Below are positions 27,231 through 36,182 of a DNA stretch of 64,000 bases, one piece after another. The position numbers and the translations under genes were made by a program. The stretch's first letter is position 1. The number at the start of each line of letters is the position of its first letter. This stretch comes from JAEYZM01 sp943372195 (lineage in GTDB: Bacteria > Bacteroidota > Bacteroidia > Sphingobacteriales > Sphingobacteriaceae), in contig CALRXS010000001.1 in NCBI GenBank assembly GCA_943372195.1, positions 1-64,000 on the forward strand, in the 5' to 3' direction. The notes under the pieces are model-generated. The model ran no database searches. It saw nothing but the letters and a program-made list of their open reading frames with translations, and was not told the DNA's origin.

Positions 27231-27877
27231 AACTTATACCTAAATCCGAACATTGAATTTAAACTATTAATACCTCTATTGGGCATAATAGTAGCAGCAT
27301 TAGAATAATGCATATAACCAGCTTGTAGCATTAATATTAAATTTTCATTAATAATTTGTATGTAAGCAAGTTCTAGTGAAGGAAAGAAATTTAATCTTGA
27401 TCCGATAAAAATATTTCTATTGTCTTGATAATACGTTTTAGTATCGTATGAAAATCCGAAGCCTGGCATAAAATACAATCCGTATTTCTGATTACCTATT
27501 AGTTGATGATATAAATTATAATTTATAGAGATTACATTGCCAAATGCACCCGGTATAGAATCATTTACTCCGTCTAAATTACTTTGGTCGCGATAAGAGA
27601 TGTTAAATGATTGATATTTTACATTCAACCTTTTTACCCATTCTGCATCTGGGTTTTTAAGGGTATTCATATAAGAGAATTGCACATGGTACATGTCGCC
27701 ATTGAATACGCTTTTATTATATTTCTTATTCTCAGACAAGAGTTTAACACCTGCACCAAAATTCAATCCGATGAAATGATTTTGAGAATATATAAATTGA
27801 GGAATAGATAAGAGAAAAAAAATCAATGCTAAAGAAATTACGATAGAAAATCTATTTGATAATTTGCTCTTTAGCAT
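27227..27877 (-). CDS. Acyloxyacyl hydrolase / PagL-like lipid A deacylase
   Basis: This 216-residue outer-membrane beta-barrel has a long signal peptide (to about QFIYSQ, 32). Near the C-terminus it carries MHYSNAA with His190, Ser192 and Asn193, followed by PNRGINS and a last strand MFGFRYKL. H-x-S-N-A is the active-site signature of PagL, which removes the 3-O acyl chain from lipid A in the outer membrane. The gene starts 8 bases after accD and overlaps the next gene by four bases. It is therefore in an accD-linked transcript, joining fatty-acid precursor supply with lipid A remodelling. This is the best-supported of the three PagL-like genes here. Confidence 0.78.
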   Translation of the reverse strand: MLKSKLSNRFSIVISLALIFFLLSIPQFIYSQNHFIGLNFGAGVKLLSENKKYNKSVFNGDMYHVQFSYMNTLKNPDAEWVKRLNVKYQSFNISYRDQSNLDGVNDSIPGAFGNVISINYNLYHQLIGNQKYGLYFMPGFGFSYDTKTYYQDNRNIFIGSRLNFFPSLELAYIQIINENLILMLQAGYMHYSNAATIMPNRGINSLNSMFGFRYKL

Positions 27878-27885
27878 TGAGAAAG

Positions 27886-28728
27886 TTATTTTAACATCTT
27901 AATAAACGACGCGATTTTATTTTTTAGTTCTTTACGATCTACGATGAAATCTAGGAAACCATGTTCTAAGATGAACTCCGCTGTTTGAAATCCTTTAGGT
28001 AAATCTTTCTTAATCGTTTCTTTGATTACTCGAGGTCCGGCGAAACCAATCATTGCACCTGGCTCTGCTATAGTAATATCACCTAACATTGCATATGAAG
28101 CAGTAACACCACCAGTAGTAGGGTCGGTACATAATGAAATGTATGGTAATTTATTTCTAGAGAGTAAAGCAAGTTTAGCGGATGTTTTAGCCATTTGCAT
28201 TAATGAGAATGCAGCTTCCATCATACGAGCTCCACCTGATTTAGAGATAATCATTAATGGGTATTTATGTTCTATACAATAGTCAATAGATCTAGAAATT
28301 TTCTCTCCTACAACTGAACCCATAGAACCACCGATGAAATTAAAATCCATACAACAAACGACTAAGTCTGCACCATTAATTTTACCATGTGCCGATTTCA
28401 ATGCATCGTTAAGTCCGGTTTTCTTTATCGACTCCTTTACTCTATCAGGATATTTCTTAGTGTCTTCGAAATTCAAAGGGTCACCAGAAATTAGGTTCGG
28501 GAATAATTCAGTGAACTGATTATCGTCGAACAAAATATTGAAATATTCTTTTGAACCAATTCTCAAATGGTGGTTACAATGTGAACATACAAATTGATGT
28601 GATTCTAAATCTGGTGTATATAAAGGTTTTTTACATGAAGGACATTTATGCCAAAGGCCTTCTGGTACATCTAATTTCTCTTCTGTACTTGTTAATATAC
28701 CTTCATCTTTTCTTTTAAACCAAGCCAT
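27886..28728 (-). CDS. accD: Acetyl-CoA carboxylase carboxyltransferase subunit beta
   Basis: AccD, with AccA, transfers the carboxyl group from biotin to acetyl-CoA to make malonyl-CoA for fatty acid synthesis. The 280-residue protein has the N-terminal zinc ribbon Cys29, Cys32, Cys48, Cys51 (CPSC ... CSHC) and the crotonase-like core with GGSMGSVVGEK, SGGARM, TDPTTGGVTASYA and GFAGPRVI. Family length. It is 34 bases downstream of fbaB and 8 bases upstream of the PagL-like gene on the same strand, suggesting an operon. No accA is in the window. Confidence 0.97.
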   Translation of the reverse strand: MAWFKRKDEGILTSTEEKLDVPEGLWHKCPSCKKPLYTPDLESHQFVCSHCNHHLRIGSKEYFNILFDDNQFTELFPNLISGDPLNFEDTKKYPDRVKESIKKTGLNDALKSAHGKINGADLVVCCMDFNFIGGSMGSVVGEKISRSIDYCIEHKYPLMIISKSGGARMMEAAFSLMQMAKTSAKLALLSRNKLPYISLCTDPTTGGVTASYAMLGDITIAEPGAMIGFAGPRVIKETIKKDLPKGFQTAEFILEHGFLDFIVDRKELKNKIASFIKMLK

Positions 28729-28762
28729 AATTTCTTTTTTCTTTTACGAATTAGAATAAAAT

Positions 28763-29821
28763 TTATGCAATAGTAATGTCATTTGAAAGATAGATATCTT
28801 GAACTGCATTTAACAATTCAACACCTTCGTTCATTGGTCTTTGGAAAGCTTTACGACCCAAGATTAATCCTTGTCCGCCTGCACGCTTATTTATCACCGC
28901 TGTCTTCACTGCTTCAGCTAAATCTGAAGCACCTTTCGACTCACCACCTGAATTGATTAATCCGATTTTACCCATGTAGCAATTCAAAACTTGATATCTA
29001 CATAAGTCGATCGGGTTGTCAGATGATAATTCTGAATACATTTTCGGATGTGATTTTGCGAACTTAACATTCGTAAATCCACCGTTATTTTCAGGTAACT
29101 TTTGCTTGATAATATCTGCTTGAATAGTTACACCTAAATGATTTGCTTGTGAAGTTAAATCGGCAGCAACATGGTAATCAACACCGTCTTTTTTGAAGGC
29201 ATCATTTCTTGTATAGCACCATAATACTGTAGCCATACCTAATTCATGTGCTCTTTCAAATGCTTGTGCTACTTCAATAATTTGGCGATTAGAATTTTCA
29301 GATCCGAAGTAGATAGTTGCACCTACTGCTGTTGCACCTAGGTTCCAAGCTTCTTCTACCGAGCCAAACATTATCTGATCGTATTTATTTGGGTAAGTCA
29401 TTAATTCGTTGTGGTTTAATTTAACCATCATCGGAATTCTATGAGCGTATTTTCTAGCTACAATACCTAAAACACCGAAAGTAGTTGCTACAGCGTTACA
29501 TCCGCCTTCGATAGCAAGTTCTACGATTTTCTCTGGATTAAAGTATATTGGATTAGGGGCAAATGATGCTCCTGCTGTATGTTCTATACCTTGGTCAACA
29601 GGTAATATTGATAAGTAACCTGTGCCAGATAAACGACCATGGTTGTACATGTTCGATAAACTTCTTAAAACTTGAGGATTTCTGTTGCTGTAAACAAACT
29701 CTCTATCAATGAAATCTGCACCAGGCAAATGTAATAGGTCTTTGCTAACTGTATTTGAAACGTGGTTTAATAATGATTGTGCGTCAGCACCTAATAATTC
29801 CGAGATTCTATCTATGGTCAT
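28763..29821 (-). CDS. fbaB: Class I fructose-bisphosphate aldolase (FbaB/DhnA family)
   Basis: The enzyme cleaves fructose 1,6-bisphosphate to dihydroxyacetone phosphate and glyceraldehyde 3-phosphate through a lysine Schiff base. The 352-residue protein follows E. coli FbaB closely as remembered: GTGYLSILPVDQG, YAHRIP, GATIYFGSE, KKDGVDYHV, ADIIKQK (Lys239, the expected Schiff-base position), NCYMG, INSGG and KRAGGQGLILGRKAF, ending in ITIA as in E. coli. The ATG at 29821 (MTIDRISELLG) is chosen over an upstream TTG at 29845 because it matches the family start. It may be co-transcribed with accD. Confidence 0.96.
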   Translation of the reverse strand: MTIDRISELLGADAQSLLNHVSNTVSKDLLHLPGADFIDREFVYSNRNPQVLRSLSNMYNHGRLSGTGYLSILPVDQGIEHTAGASFAPNPIYFNPEKIVELAIEGGCNAVATTFGVLGIVARKYAHRIPMMVKLNHNELMTYPNKYDQIMFGSVEEAWNLGATAVGATIYFGSENSNRQIIEVAQAFERAHELGMATVLWCYTRNDAFKKDGVDYHVAADLTSQANHLGVTIQADIIKQKLPENNGGFTNVKFAKSHPKMYSELSSDNPIDLCRYQVLNCYMGKIGLINSGGESKGASDLAEAVKTAVINKRAGGQGLILGRKAFQRPMNEGVELLNAVQDIYLSNDITIA

Positions 29822-29880
29822 ATTTGGGATTTTTTGTTTGTGCAATAGTAAGGAAAAAATAGGAATTGCTCAAATTACAC

Positions 29881-30750
29881 TTATAAAGCCTTTCTATAGC
29901 TAAAAACCTGCTTTGAGCCCACTATTCCCAGACCATTTGGCACATTCGTATAAATTAAGGTAGGTTCTGAAAATGGGTCTTCTCCCGTATAATTTTGAAG
30001 GCTTTTGAAATATTTATAGCTATCTGCATCAATTTTAGTTACATATATTTTAAAAGCTACATAATTGAAACTTTCAAATCCGAAGTTAAAACTACTATAC
30101 TCATTGTAAATATTTATTGACGTACCGTTCTTGCCCGCATCAGATATAATTACATCACTATAAATATCATTCGTTATATATTCGTACTCTTTAAAGCTGC
30201 CATCAAAATAAATATAAGTAGGAGTAATACTAATTCTATAATAATTTTCTTCTGTAGCTGGGTCATTAAAATTAAATCTAATTTTATAAGTCTTAGAGCT
30301 TCCACCAAACCCATCATCCTTGGTTATACTATCTATGCTTACATCATTTATGCTTATTGAATTTGAATCAACAGTTTTAACCGAAACATTTATGGTTTGA
30401 TTAATAGCTGATGCACTGATGTTATACGACTTATTGAAATCAATATCAAATTCATTTTTTCTGAAATAATAAGCTTCTACAACATTGTCATATCTCAAGG
30501 TTATTTCTTGAGTACCATCTGAAATTTTTACTATACCGTCATCGATCAACAAATCATTAAAGGATGAACTGTTCTGATCGAACACAGGATCTGATTTTGA
30601 TAAATAAACAAAATTAGTATCTGCATCTGGGTCTAGAAATGTACTTAGCACCAACTTCACTGGTTCAAAAGGTATCTCCACTTCTGCATCTGATTCACAT
30701 GAACTAATTAATATGCTTAATGAGAATAATATATATATTAATTTTTTCAT
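29881..30750 (-). CDS. DUF4249 lipoprotein, partner of the adjacent TonB-dependent receptor
   Basis: This 289-residue lipoprotein has signal sequence ...LISSC with the lipobox cysteine at about residue 18. It is followed by VEIPFEPVKLVLSTFLDPD, typical of the start of DUF4249 proteins, and a beta-rich body. DUF4249 genes characteristically follow a TonB-dependent receptor in Bacteroidetes, and here the receptor ends four bases upstream. By analogy with SusC/SusD pairs it probably sits on the cell surface and helps capture the receptor's substrate, which is unknown. Confidence 0.85.
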   Translation of the reverse strand: MKKLIYILFSLSILISSCESDAEVEIPFEPVKLVLSTFLDPDADTNFVYLSKSDPVFDQNSSSFNDLLIDDGIVKISDGTQEITLRYDNVVEAYYFRKNEFDIDFNKSYNISASAINQTINVSVKTVDSNSISINDVSIDSITKDDGFGGSSKTYKIRFNFNDPATEENYYRISITPTYIYFDGSFKEYEYITNDIYSDVIISDAGKNGTSINIYNEYSSFNFGFESFNYVAFKIYVTKIDADSYKYFKSLQNYTGEDPFSEPTLIYTNVPNGLGIVGSKQVFSYRKAL

Positions 30751-30754
30751 CTAC

Positions 30755-33082
30755 TTAAAATTTATATGTCCAACTAATTGAAGGTAACATCGGGAATAAA
30801 TTAATCTTTCTTAATTTTCTATTACCTGAATTATCATAACCTATATAATAAAAATAAGGGTTCTTTCTGTTGTATAAATTATACACTGAAATCTCAAAAA
30901 TTCTTGTAGATCTTTTCAATTGTTTATGAAATTGTATACCCATATCCATTCGATGATAAGCCTCCATTCTGAATCCGTTTTTAGCCCCATAATCACTTAC
31001 GTAATTATTATAAGAACCTTGTTGACCTTGACCTGGTACAACAGCTATGTACTCTGATTTTGGAAGTGTAATGGCATTACCTGTGCCGTAAACCCATGTA
31101 GTTGTAAAGGTGATGTCTTTACTTACTTTATGTATTACTACTAATGATAAATCATGTCGACGGTCATACCTTGCAAAATATTTTTTGCCAAAATTTATTG
31201 CATCAAATTGCAACTCTGTCCACGATAAAGTATAACCTAACCAACCACTAAATCTACCTCCATCATGCTTTAATAAAAACTCCAAACCATAACTCCATCC
31301 TTGTCCGCTCGTCACATTTTCATCCCACTTTATTTTATCTTCAGAGCCTGGTTCGTCTACAGTTAAAAAACTTGCACCATCCTTATAAGCTATCACATTG
31401 TTCATGTGTTTGTAATAAGCTTCGATACTTACATTTATTTTTTGGGGGATGAAATCTTTTGCTGCACCAATCGCTACTTGATTTGATCTTTGTGGTCGAA
31501 CTAAATCTGTTGCAGGCACCCATAAATCTGTAGGTAAGCCAACACCTGTAGAACTTAACAAATGGATGTATTGATTCATCATTGCATAAGAAGCTTTTAA
31601 GGCAAGATCCGTTTTTAGTTGATAACTAAATCCTAATCGTGGTTCTAAACCGACATAGTTTTTTGAATTCTGTAAAAAATGCGAAAACCTTAATCCGATG
31701 TTTGAATTTAACCTTGGAGTTATTTGATATCTGTCTTCTATATACGCTGCATTCTCTAATGCATCTATTGTCTCTATAGATTCTTCATCTTCTTCGGGGA
31801 ATTCAGAATTTTTAATGGTTGTCGCACTAGGAGTGAAGCGGTGTTGTTGAATGAAAACTCCTGCTTTAATTAGGTGTTTGTTATTTAGCGCATAGTCAAA
31901 ATCTTGTTTAATACTTAAGTCTCTGATACCTGAGTATAATCTAATTTCAAATTCATCTCCATTAAACTTTTCTCGAATTGATATATTGAAACGGTATAAA
32001 CTATAGATGAATGATGTGTTTGAAAATAATTTACTTTTTATTACTCTATTCCATCGTATGGTGCCCGTTCCATTTCCCCAATACAATCCGAATCGACTTG
32101 AGTAATCACTAAAATTTGAACTAGCATAAAATTTATCTCTACCAAAATAACCACTCAAATAAATGGTGTTTTTTTTGTCGATCTCAATATTTGCTTTTGC
32201 ATTAAAATCATAGAAGTAATAGCCGCCTTTTGATTCATCTGGTAAAAGCGGATAAATTAATGCATCTATATATGTTCTTCTGCCTGATAATAAGAAGGAA
32301 GATTTGTTTTTCTTAATCGGACCTTCAACCGTAAATCTTGATGATATAAGTCCGACCCCAAATTCAGCCCTATATTTCTCCTTATCACCATCTTTCATAT
32401 TCATTTCTAAAACGGATGATAGTCTACCACCAAATCGTGCAGGGAAGCCACCTTTTGTTAACTCTACACTTTTTAATGCATCACCATTAAAGAGTGAATA
32501 AAATCCGAATAAATGAAATGCATTGTATACAGGGGCATCATCGAGAATGATTAGATTTTGATCAGGCCCACCACCTCTTACATATAATCCGGAATTACCT
32601 TCAGAGCCTTTTTGTACACCTGGCAATAATTGTAAAACTTTTAATACGTCTTTTTCGCCAAGAAGTCCGGGTATCTGCTGTATCTGCTCAATAGGTACAC
32701 GCATTATACTCATCTGTTGATCTTGAGATATTAAGTTTTCTTTTGAATCTGTAACTACTACTTCAGCAATATTGTTATTACTTACTAGTTCAAAATCTTG
32801 AACAACATTGTTTTTTAAAACTATCGTATAAGCTTGTTTCTGATAGCCGACTGAGCTGACAATAAGAGTAATAGAGTCTCTGTTTGTACTAATTGAATAA
32901 TAGCCATAATTATTACTTAATGTTGCTTGTTGTGTTTCAGCTATATATACTGTTGCTGCAATTAGATTTTCACGACTTCCCTTTTCTTTGATGAAACCAC
33001 TAATTACTTTTTGGGACTTTTGAGCAAAAGTTGATATGTGAATTAAAAAGACTAGAAATGCTAATAGGGTTTTAAGTCGCAT
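30755..33082 (-). CDS. TonB-dependent receptor with CarboxypepD_reg-like N-domain (775 aa)
   Basis: This is an outer-membrane active transporter. A signal peptide ends near STFAQ (about 21), followed by a CarboxypepD_reg-like beta-sandwich (about 22-110). The plug domain follows (about 120-225: LPGVQKG, YVRGGGPDQNLIILDDAPVYN, GGFPARFGGRLSSV), then a 22-strand barrel ending in WTYKF with a terminal aromatic residue. Substrates are moved using TonB-ExbBD energy. It forms an operon with a DUF4249 lipoprotein (four-base gap). No metal or sugar genes nearby point to the substrate. Confidence 0.93.
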   Translation of the reverse strand: MRLKTLLAFLVFLIHISTFAQKSQKVISGFIKEKGSRENLIAATVYIAETQQATLSNNYGYYSISTNRDSITLIVSSVGYQKQAYTIVLKNNVVQDFELVSNNNIAEVVVTDSKENLISQDQQMSIMRVPIEQIQQIPGLLGEKDVLKVLQLLPGVQKGSEGNSGLYVRGGGPDQNLIILDDAPVYNAFHLFGFYSLFNGDALKSVELTKGGFPARFGGRLSSVLEMNMKDGDKEKYRAEFGVGLISSRFTVEGPIKKNKSSFLLSGRRTYIDALIYPLLPDESKGGYYFYDFNAKANIEIDKKNTIYLSGYFGRDKFYASSNFSDYSSRFGLYWGNGTGTIRWNRVIKSKLFSNTSFIYSLYRFNISIREKFNGDEFEIRLYSGIRDLSIKQDFDYALNNKHLIKAGVFIQQHRFTPSATTIKNSEFPEEDEESIETIDALENAAYIEDRYQITPRLNSNIGLRFSHFLQNSKNYVGLEPRLGFSYQLKTDLALKASYAMMNQYIHLLSSTGVGLPTDLWVPATDLVRPQRSNQVAIGAAKDFIPQKINVSIEAYYKHMNNVIAYKDGASFLTVDEPGSEDKIKWDENVTSGQGWSYGLEFLLKHDGGRFSGWLGYTLSWTELQFDAINFGKKYFARYDRRHDLSLVVIHKVSKDITFTTTWVYGTGNAITLPKSEYIAVVPGQGQQGSYNNYVSDYGAKNGFRMEAYHRMDMGIQFHKQLKRSTRIFEISVYNLYNRKNPYFYYIGYDNSGNRKLRKINLFPMLPSISWTYKF

Positions 33083-33184
33083 TTTATATTTTTAGTTTAG
33101 TTTGTAATTTATAAGTTTGGATTTTAAAATCAAATGGAATACATGTATTTTACAGACAATTAACAAAATCGTTACCCTTATTTA

Positions 33185-33607
33185 ATGGAAATTAAAATTT
33201 TAAAAATTACTGAACCTACTGTTTTACAAGAGGCTTTTAAGATTAGAAAAGAGGTTTTTGTTGTAGAACAAGAGGTTGATGAGTCGGAGGAGTATGAATT
33301 TGAAGAAGAATCGACTCATTTTATTGCAATGGTAGATGCTGAATATGCAGGTACAGCTAGATGGAGAGTAACCGAGAAAGGTGTTAAATTAGAAAGATTT
33401 GCAGTTAAAAAAGATTATAGATCTATAGGGGTAGGTTCACATTTATTGTCTAGCATAATAAATGATATACCTATTGAACATCATTATTTGTATTTACATG
33501 CGCAATTAACAGCCATGGGTTTGTATTCAAAATACAATTTCAAGGCTGAAGGTGAAATGTTTGAAGAAGCAGGTATACAACATTATAAAATGGTATTGAA
33601 ACGATAA
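33185..33607 (+). CDS. GNAT family N-acetyltransferase (ElaA/YjcF-like)
   Basis: This 140-residue single-domain acetyltransferase has RKEVFVVEQEV (22-32), the strand GTARWR, the acetyl-CoA-binding segment LERFAVKKDYRSIGVGSHLL (about 69-88) with the Q/R-x-x-G-x-G/A-like loop as RSIGVG, and LHAQ...LYSKYNF. This order fits ElaA/YjcF-like GNAT proteins; the acceptor is unknown. The next gene starts immediately after its stop codon with no gap, so the two are co-transcribed. It is divergent from the TonB receptor gene. Confidence 0.85.
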   Translation: MEIKILKITEPTVLQEAFKIRKEVFVVEQEVDESEEYEFEEESTHFIAMVDAEYAGTARWRVTEKGVKLERFAVKKDYRSIGVGSHLLSSIINDIPIEHHYLYLHAQLTAMGLYSKYNFKAEGEMFEEAGIQHYKMVLKR

Positions 33608-36154
33608 ATGAATCTTTTGCGAAAATTTATTTTTATTATTCAGTTAATATTTTTCTCAGTAATTGGCTTTGCACAAGAGACCATTGTAAGAGGAAGAATT
33701 ACGGATGTAAACACTAATGAAGCAATACCTTTTGCCAATGTTAAGTTTAAAGGTATAACAACAGGGGCGAGTGCAGACTTCGATGGATATTATATTATTC
33801 GCACTAACTCTAGAGTTGATTCTATCACCGCGAACTATTTAGGGTATAAGTCTAGAACAAAAAAAGTAAAACCTAATCAATCACAGACCATAGATTTTCA
33901 ATTAAAGTCTACCAGTGTGGGTATAAAAGAAGTAGTTGTTGAAGCTGGAATAAACCCTGCAATACAAGTTATTAAAGACGCACAAAAAAAACGTGACCTG
34001 AACAATAAAAGTAGTTTGCCTGCTTATCAATATGAGAACTATTCTAAAATTCAAATTGATGTCGACAATATTTCTGACAAGGTAAGAAGTAAAAAAATAT
34101 TAAAGCCAGTTACTTCTTTATTTGATAGTTTAGATGCACTAGCTGGTGAAGACGGACATGCGAATTTGCCGGTATTTTATTCAGAGAATATTTCTGATGT
34201 ATATTATACTAGTGAGCCTAACCGTAAGAAAAAAGAAATAATAAAAGCTTCAAAGCTAACAGCAGTAGGTATTCAAGATGGTATACTTACTTCCCAGTTC
34301 ACTGGCTCATCGTTCGAAGAATACAATTTCAATCAGAATAAATTATTGATTTTTGAAAAAGAATTTTTATCACCTATCTCTGATAATTCATTATTCTTTT
34401 ATGATTTTTTTATCACCGATACGGTGTATCTAAATAATTTCAGATGTTTTCAAATTAAAGTAAGACCAAAGAATAATAGAGATTTATTGTTTACTGGTTT
34501 CATCTGGATTACCGATTCTACATGGGCATTAAAGCAGGTGAATTTAGAAATACCGAAGTCTGTAAATATTAATTTTATTGAACGAGTACAGGTACAACAA
34601 GAGTTAGAGCCTACTAGTGCAGGTGCATGGCTAACCATGAAATCAAGAGTGGTTGTTGACTTTGCTGATATCAGCAAAAATACAGTAGGTATGCTTGTAA
34701 AGATATATAACTCAATAAAAGATGTAAAAGTTAATGAACCACATGAAGCTAAATTTTACGATGCACCAATTCGCTTAACCAAAGAAGCATTAACAAGAGA
34801 TACTGCATACTGGAATAAGTATAGACATGAGAAATTAACTTCTACTGATATCAACGTGTTTAGTATGATCGATACTATTCGTAATATACCTAGAGTAAAA
34901 GTAGCAGTGAATACTTTTTATACTGTAGTATCAGGTCACTACACTGTTAACAAAATAGATATAGGTCCGTACCCGAATTTGATTGCCTTTAACAATATTG
35001 AAGGATACAAGTTTAGAATAGGTGCTAGAACAAATATAAATTTCAGTAATGAATGGATCTATAGAGCTTATATAGCCTATGGTACAAAAGACCAACAGTT
35101 CAAATATAATTTACAGGTTGAGAAAATTTTGTCGAGGGTGCTCTGGACGAAAGTGGGTGTTCAAAGACGTGTAGATATTGACCAAGTAGGACTTGCCTAT
35201 CAGTTTGATGACAGTCCGGCTTTCGACAGCGAACAAAGTTCTCTCTACGTTACCACTTCTCAAATTACTCGTTTTGCTTTGATGAATAAAAAAATAGAGA
35301 ACAGGTTTTGGTTTGAAAGAGAGATTACTAAAAACTTAACGACTCGATTAACAATTCAGAATATAGATTACAAACATTTTTACAATGCTAGTCAAGATTC
35401 GAATGTAAATGTTGGTGCATTTCAGCGAGATTTCACTACAACAGAATTTGTTTTAGAAACACGCTTAGCATGGAATGAATATCAAGTATTAGACAATAAT
35501 CGTAGATATATCATTGGTAATACTAAGCTACCGATTTTGACCTTGCAGTATATAAAAGGAGTGAAGGGACTTTTCAATTCTGATTTAAATTATGACCGAT
35601 TTAACGCTAGAATAAATCATCGATTAAGGTTAGGATTCTTAGGTTATTCACGTTATACAATAAACTTTGGTAAGTTATTCTCTGCAGCACCATATACTTT
35701 ATTAGAAGTACATAGAGGTAATCAAACCCCATTCTTTGCAAATGCAACATTCAATATGATGAACTATTTTGAGTTCATTTCAGATCAGTATATATCATTA
35801 GATTATGTTCATCATTTCGAGGGCTTGTTTTTCAATAGAGTACCATTAATTAGAAGATTAAAATGGAGAGAATTAGTAACCATGCGTGCCGTGTATGGAG
35901 AGTTGACAGCAAAAAATAGAACATCAGTGATTACTAATTCATTCAGTACTTTGCAAAACAAGCCTTATGTAGAAGCTGGCTTTGGCATAAGTAATATATT
36001 TAGACTTATTCGTGTTGATTTCATATACCGTTTAACTTATACGGATGATGCTTATAGGCTACAATACCGCCAATTACAATTGAATAATAATGTAACAAGA
36101 CCATATGATGTAGACCGTTTTGGAGTAAAAGTATCTCTATTATTCGCCTTTTAA
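33608..36154 (+). CDS. DUF5686 outer-membrane protein with CarboxypepD_reg-like N-domain (848 aa)
   Basis: A signal peptide ends near VIGFAQ (about 22). A CarboxypepD_reg-like domain follows (about 24-115: VRGRITDVNTNEAIPFANV ... GYKSRTKK). A long beta-rich region then ends in a barrel-like C-terminus with a last strand ...VSLLFAF. The pattern KDAQKKRDLNNKSSLPAYQYENYSK after the first domain is characteristic of DUF5686 proteins. Their role is not established; they are outer-membrane proteins of Bacteroidetes without a TonB plug. No plug motif was found here either. Directly coupled to the GNAT gene. Confidence 0.85.
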   Translation: MNLLRKFIFIIQLIFFSVIGFAQETIVRGRITDVNTNEAIPFANVKFKGITTGASADFDGYYIIRTNSRVDSITANYLGYKSRTKKVKPNQSQTIDFQLKSTSVGIKEVVVEAGINPAIQVIKDAQKKRDLNNKSSLPAYQYENYSKIQIDVDNISDKVRSKKILKPVTSLFDSLDALAGEDGHANLPVFYSENISDVYYTSEPNRKKKEIIKASKLTAVGIQDGILTSQFTGSSFEEYNFNQNKLLIFEKEFLSPISDNSLFFYDFFITDTVYLNNFRCFQIKVRPKNNRDLLFTGFIWITDSTWALKQVNLEIPKSVNINFIERVQVQQELEPTSAGAWLTMKSRVVVDFADISKNTVGMLVKIYNSIKDVKVNEPHEAKFYDAPIRLTKEALTRDTAYWNKYRHEKLTSTDINVFSMIDTIRNIPRVKVAVNTFYTVVSGHYTVNKIDIGPYPNLIAFNNIEGYKFRIGARTNINFSNEWIYRAYIAYGTKDQQFKYNLQVEKILSRVLWTKVGVQRRVDIDQVGLAYQFDDSPAFDSEQSSLYVTTSQITRFALMNKKIENRFWFEREITKNLTTRLTIQNIDYKHFYNASQDSNVNVGAFQRDFTTTEFVLETRLAWNEYQVLDNNRRYIIGNTKLPILTLQYIKGVKGLFNSDLNYDRFNARINHRLRLGFLGYSRYTINFGKLFSAAPYTLLEVHRGNQTPFFANATFNMMNYFEFISDQYISLDYVHHFEGLFFNRVPLIRRLKWRELVTMRAVYGELTAKNRTSVITNSFSTLQNKPYVEAGFGISNIFRLIRVDFIYRLTYTDDAYRLQYRQLQLNNNVTRPYDVDRFGVKVSLLFAF

Positions 36155-36167
36155 CCTCCTTTTTTGG

Positions 36168-36175
36168 TATCTTTG
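36168..36175 (+). promoter_or_regulatory. Possible -7 box directly upstream of mtaB
   Basis: TATCTTTG fits TAnnTTTG and ends 7 bases before the mtaB ATG, which would give a nearly leaderless mRNA. No TTTG is found at the right distance upstream, so this is a weak call. Confidence 0.3.
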
Positions 36176-36182
36176 GCCTTCA

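Noticed and set aside
29822..29845. TTG start for fructose-bisphosphate aldolase
   Set aside because: The ATG at 29821 matches the remembered start of E. coli FbaB.
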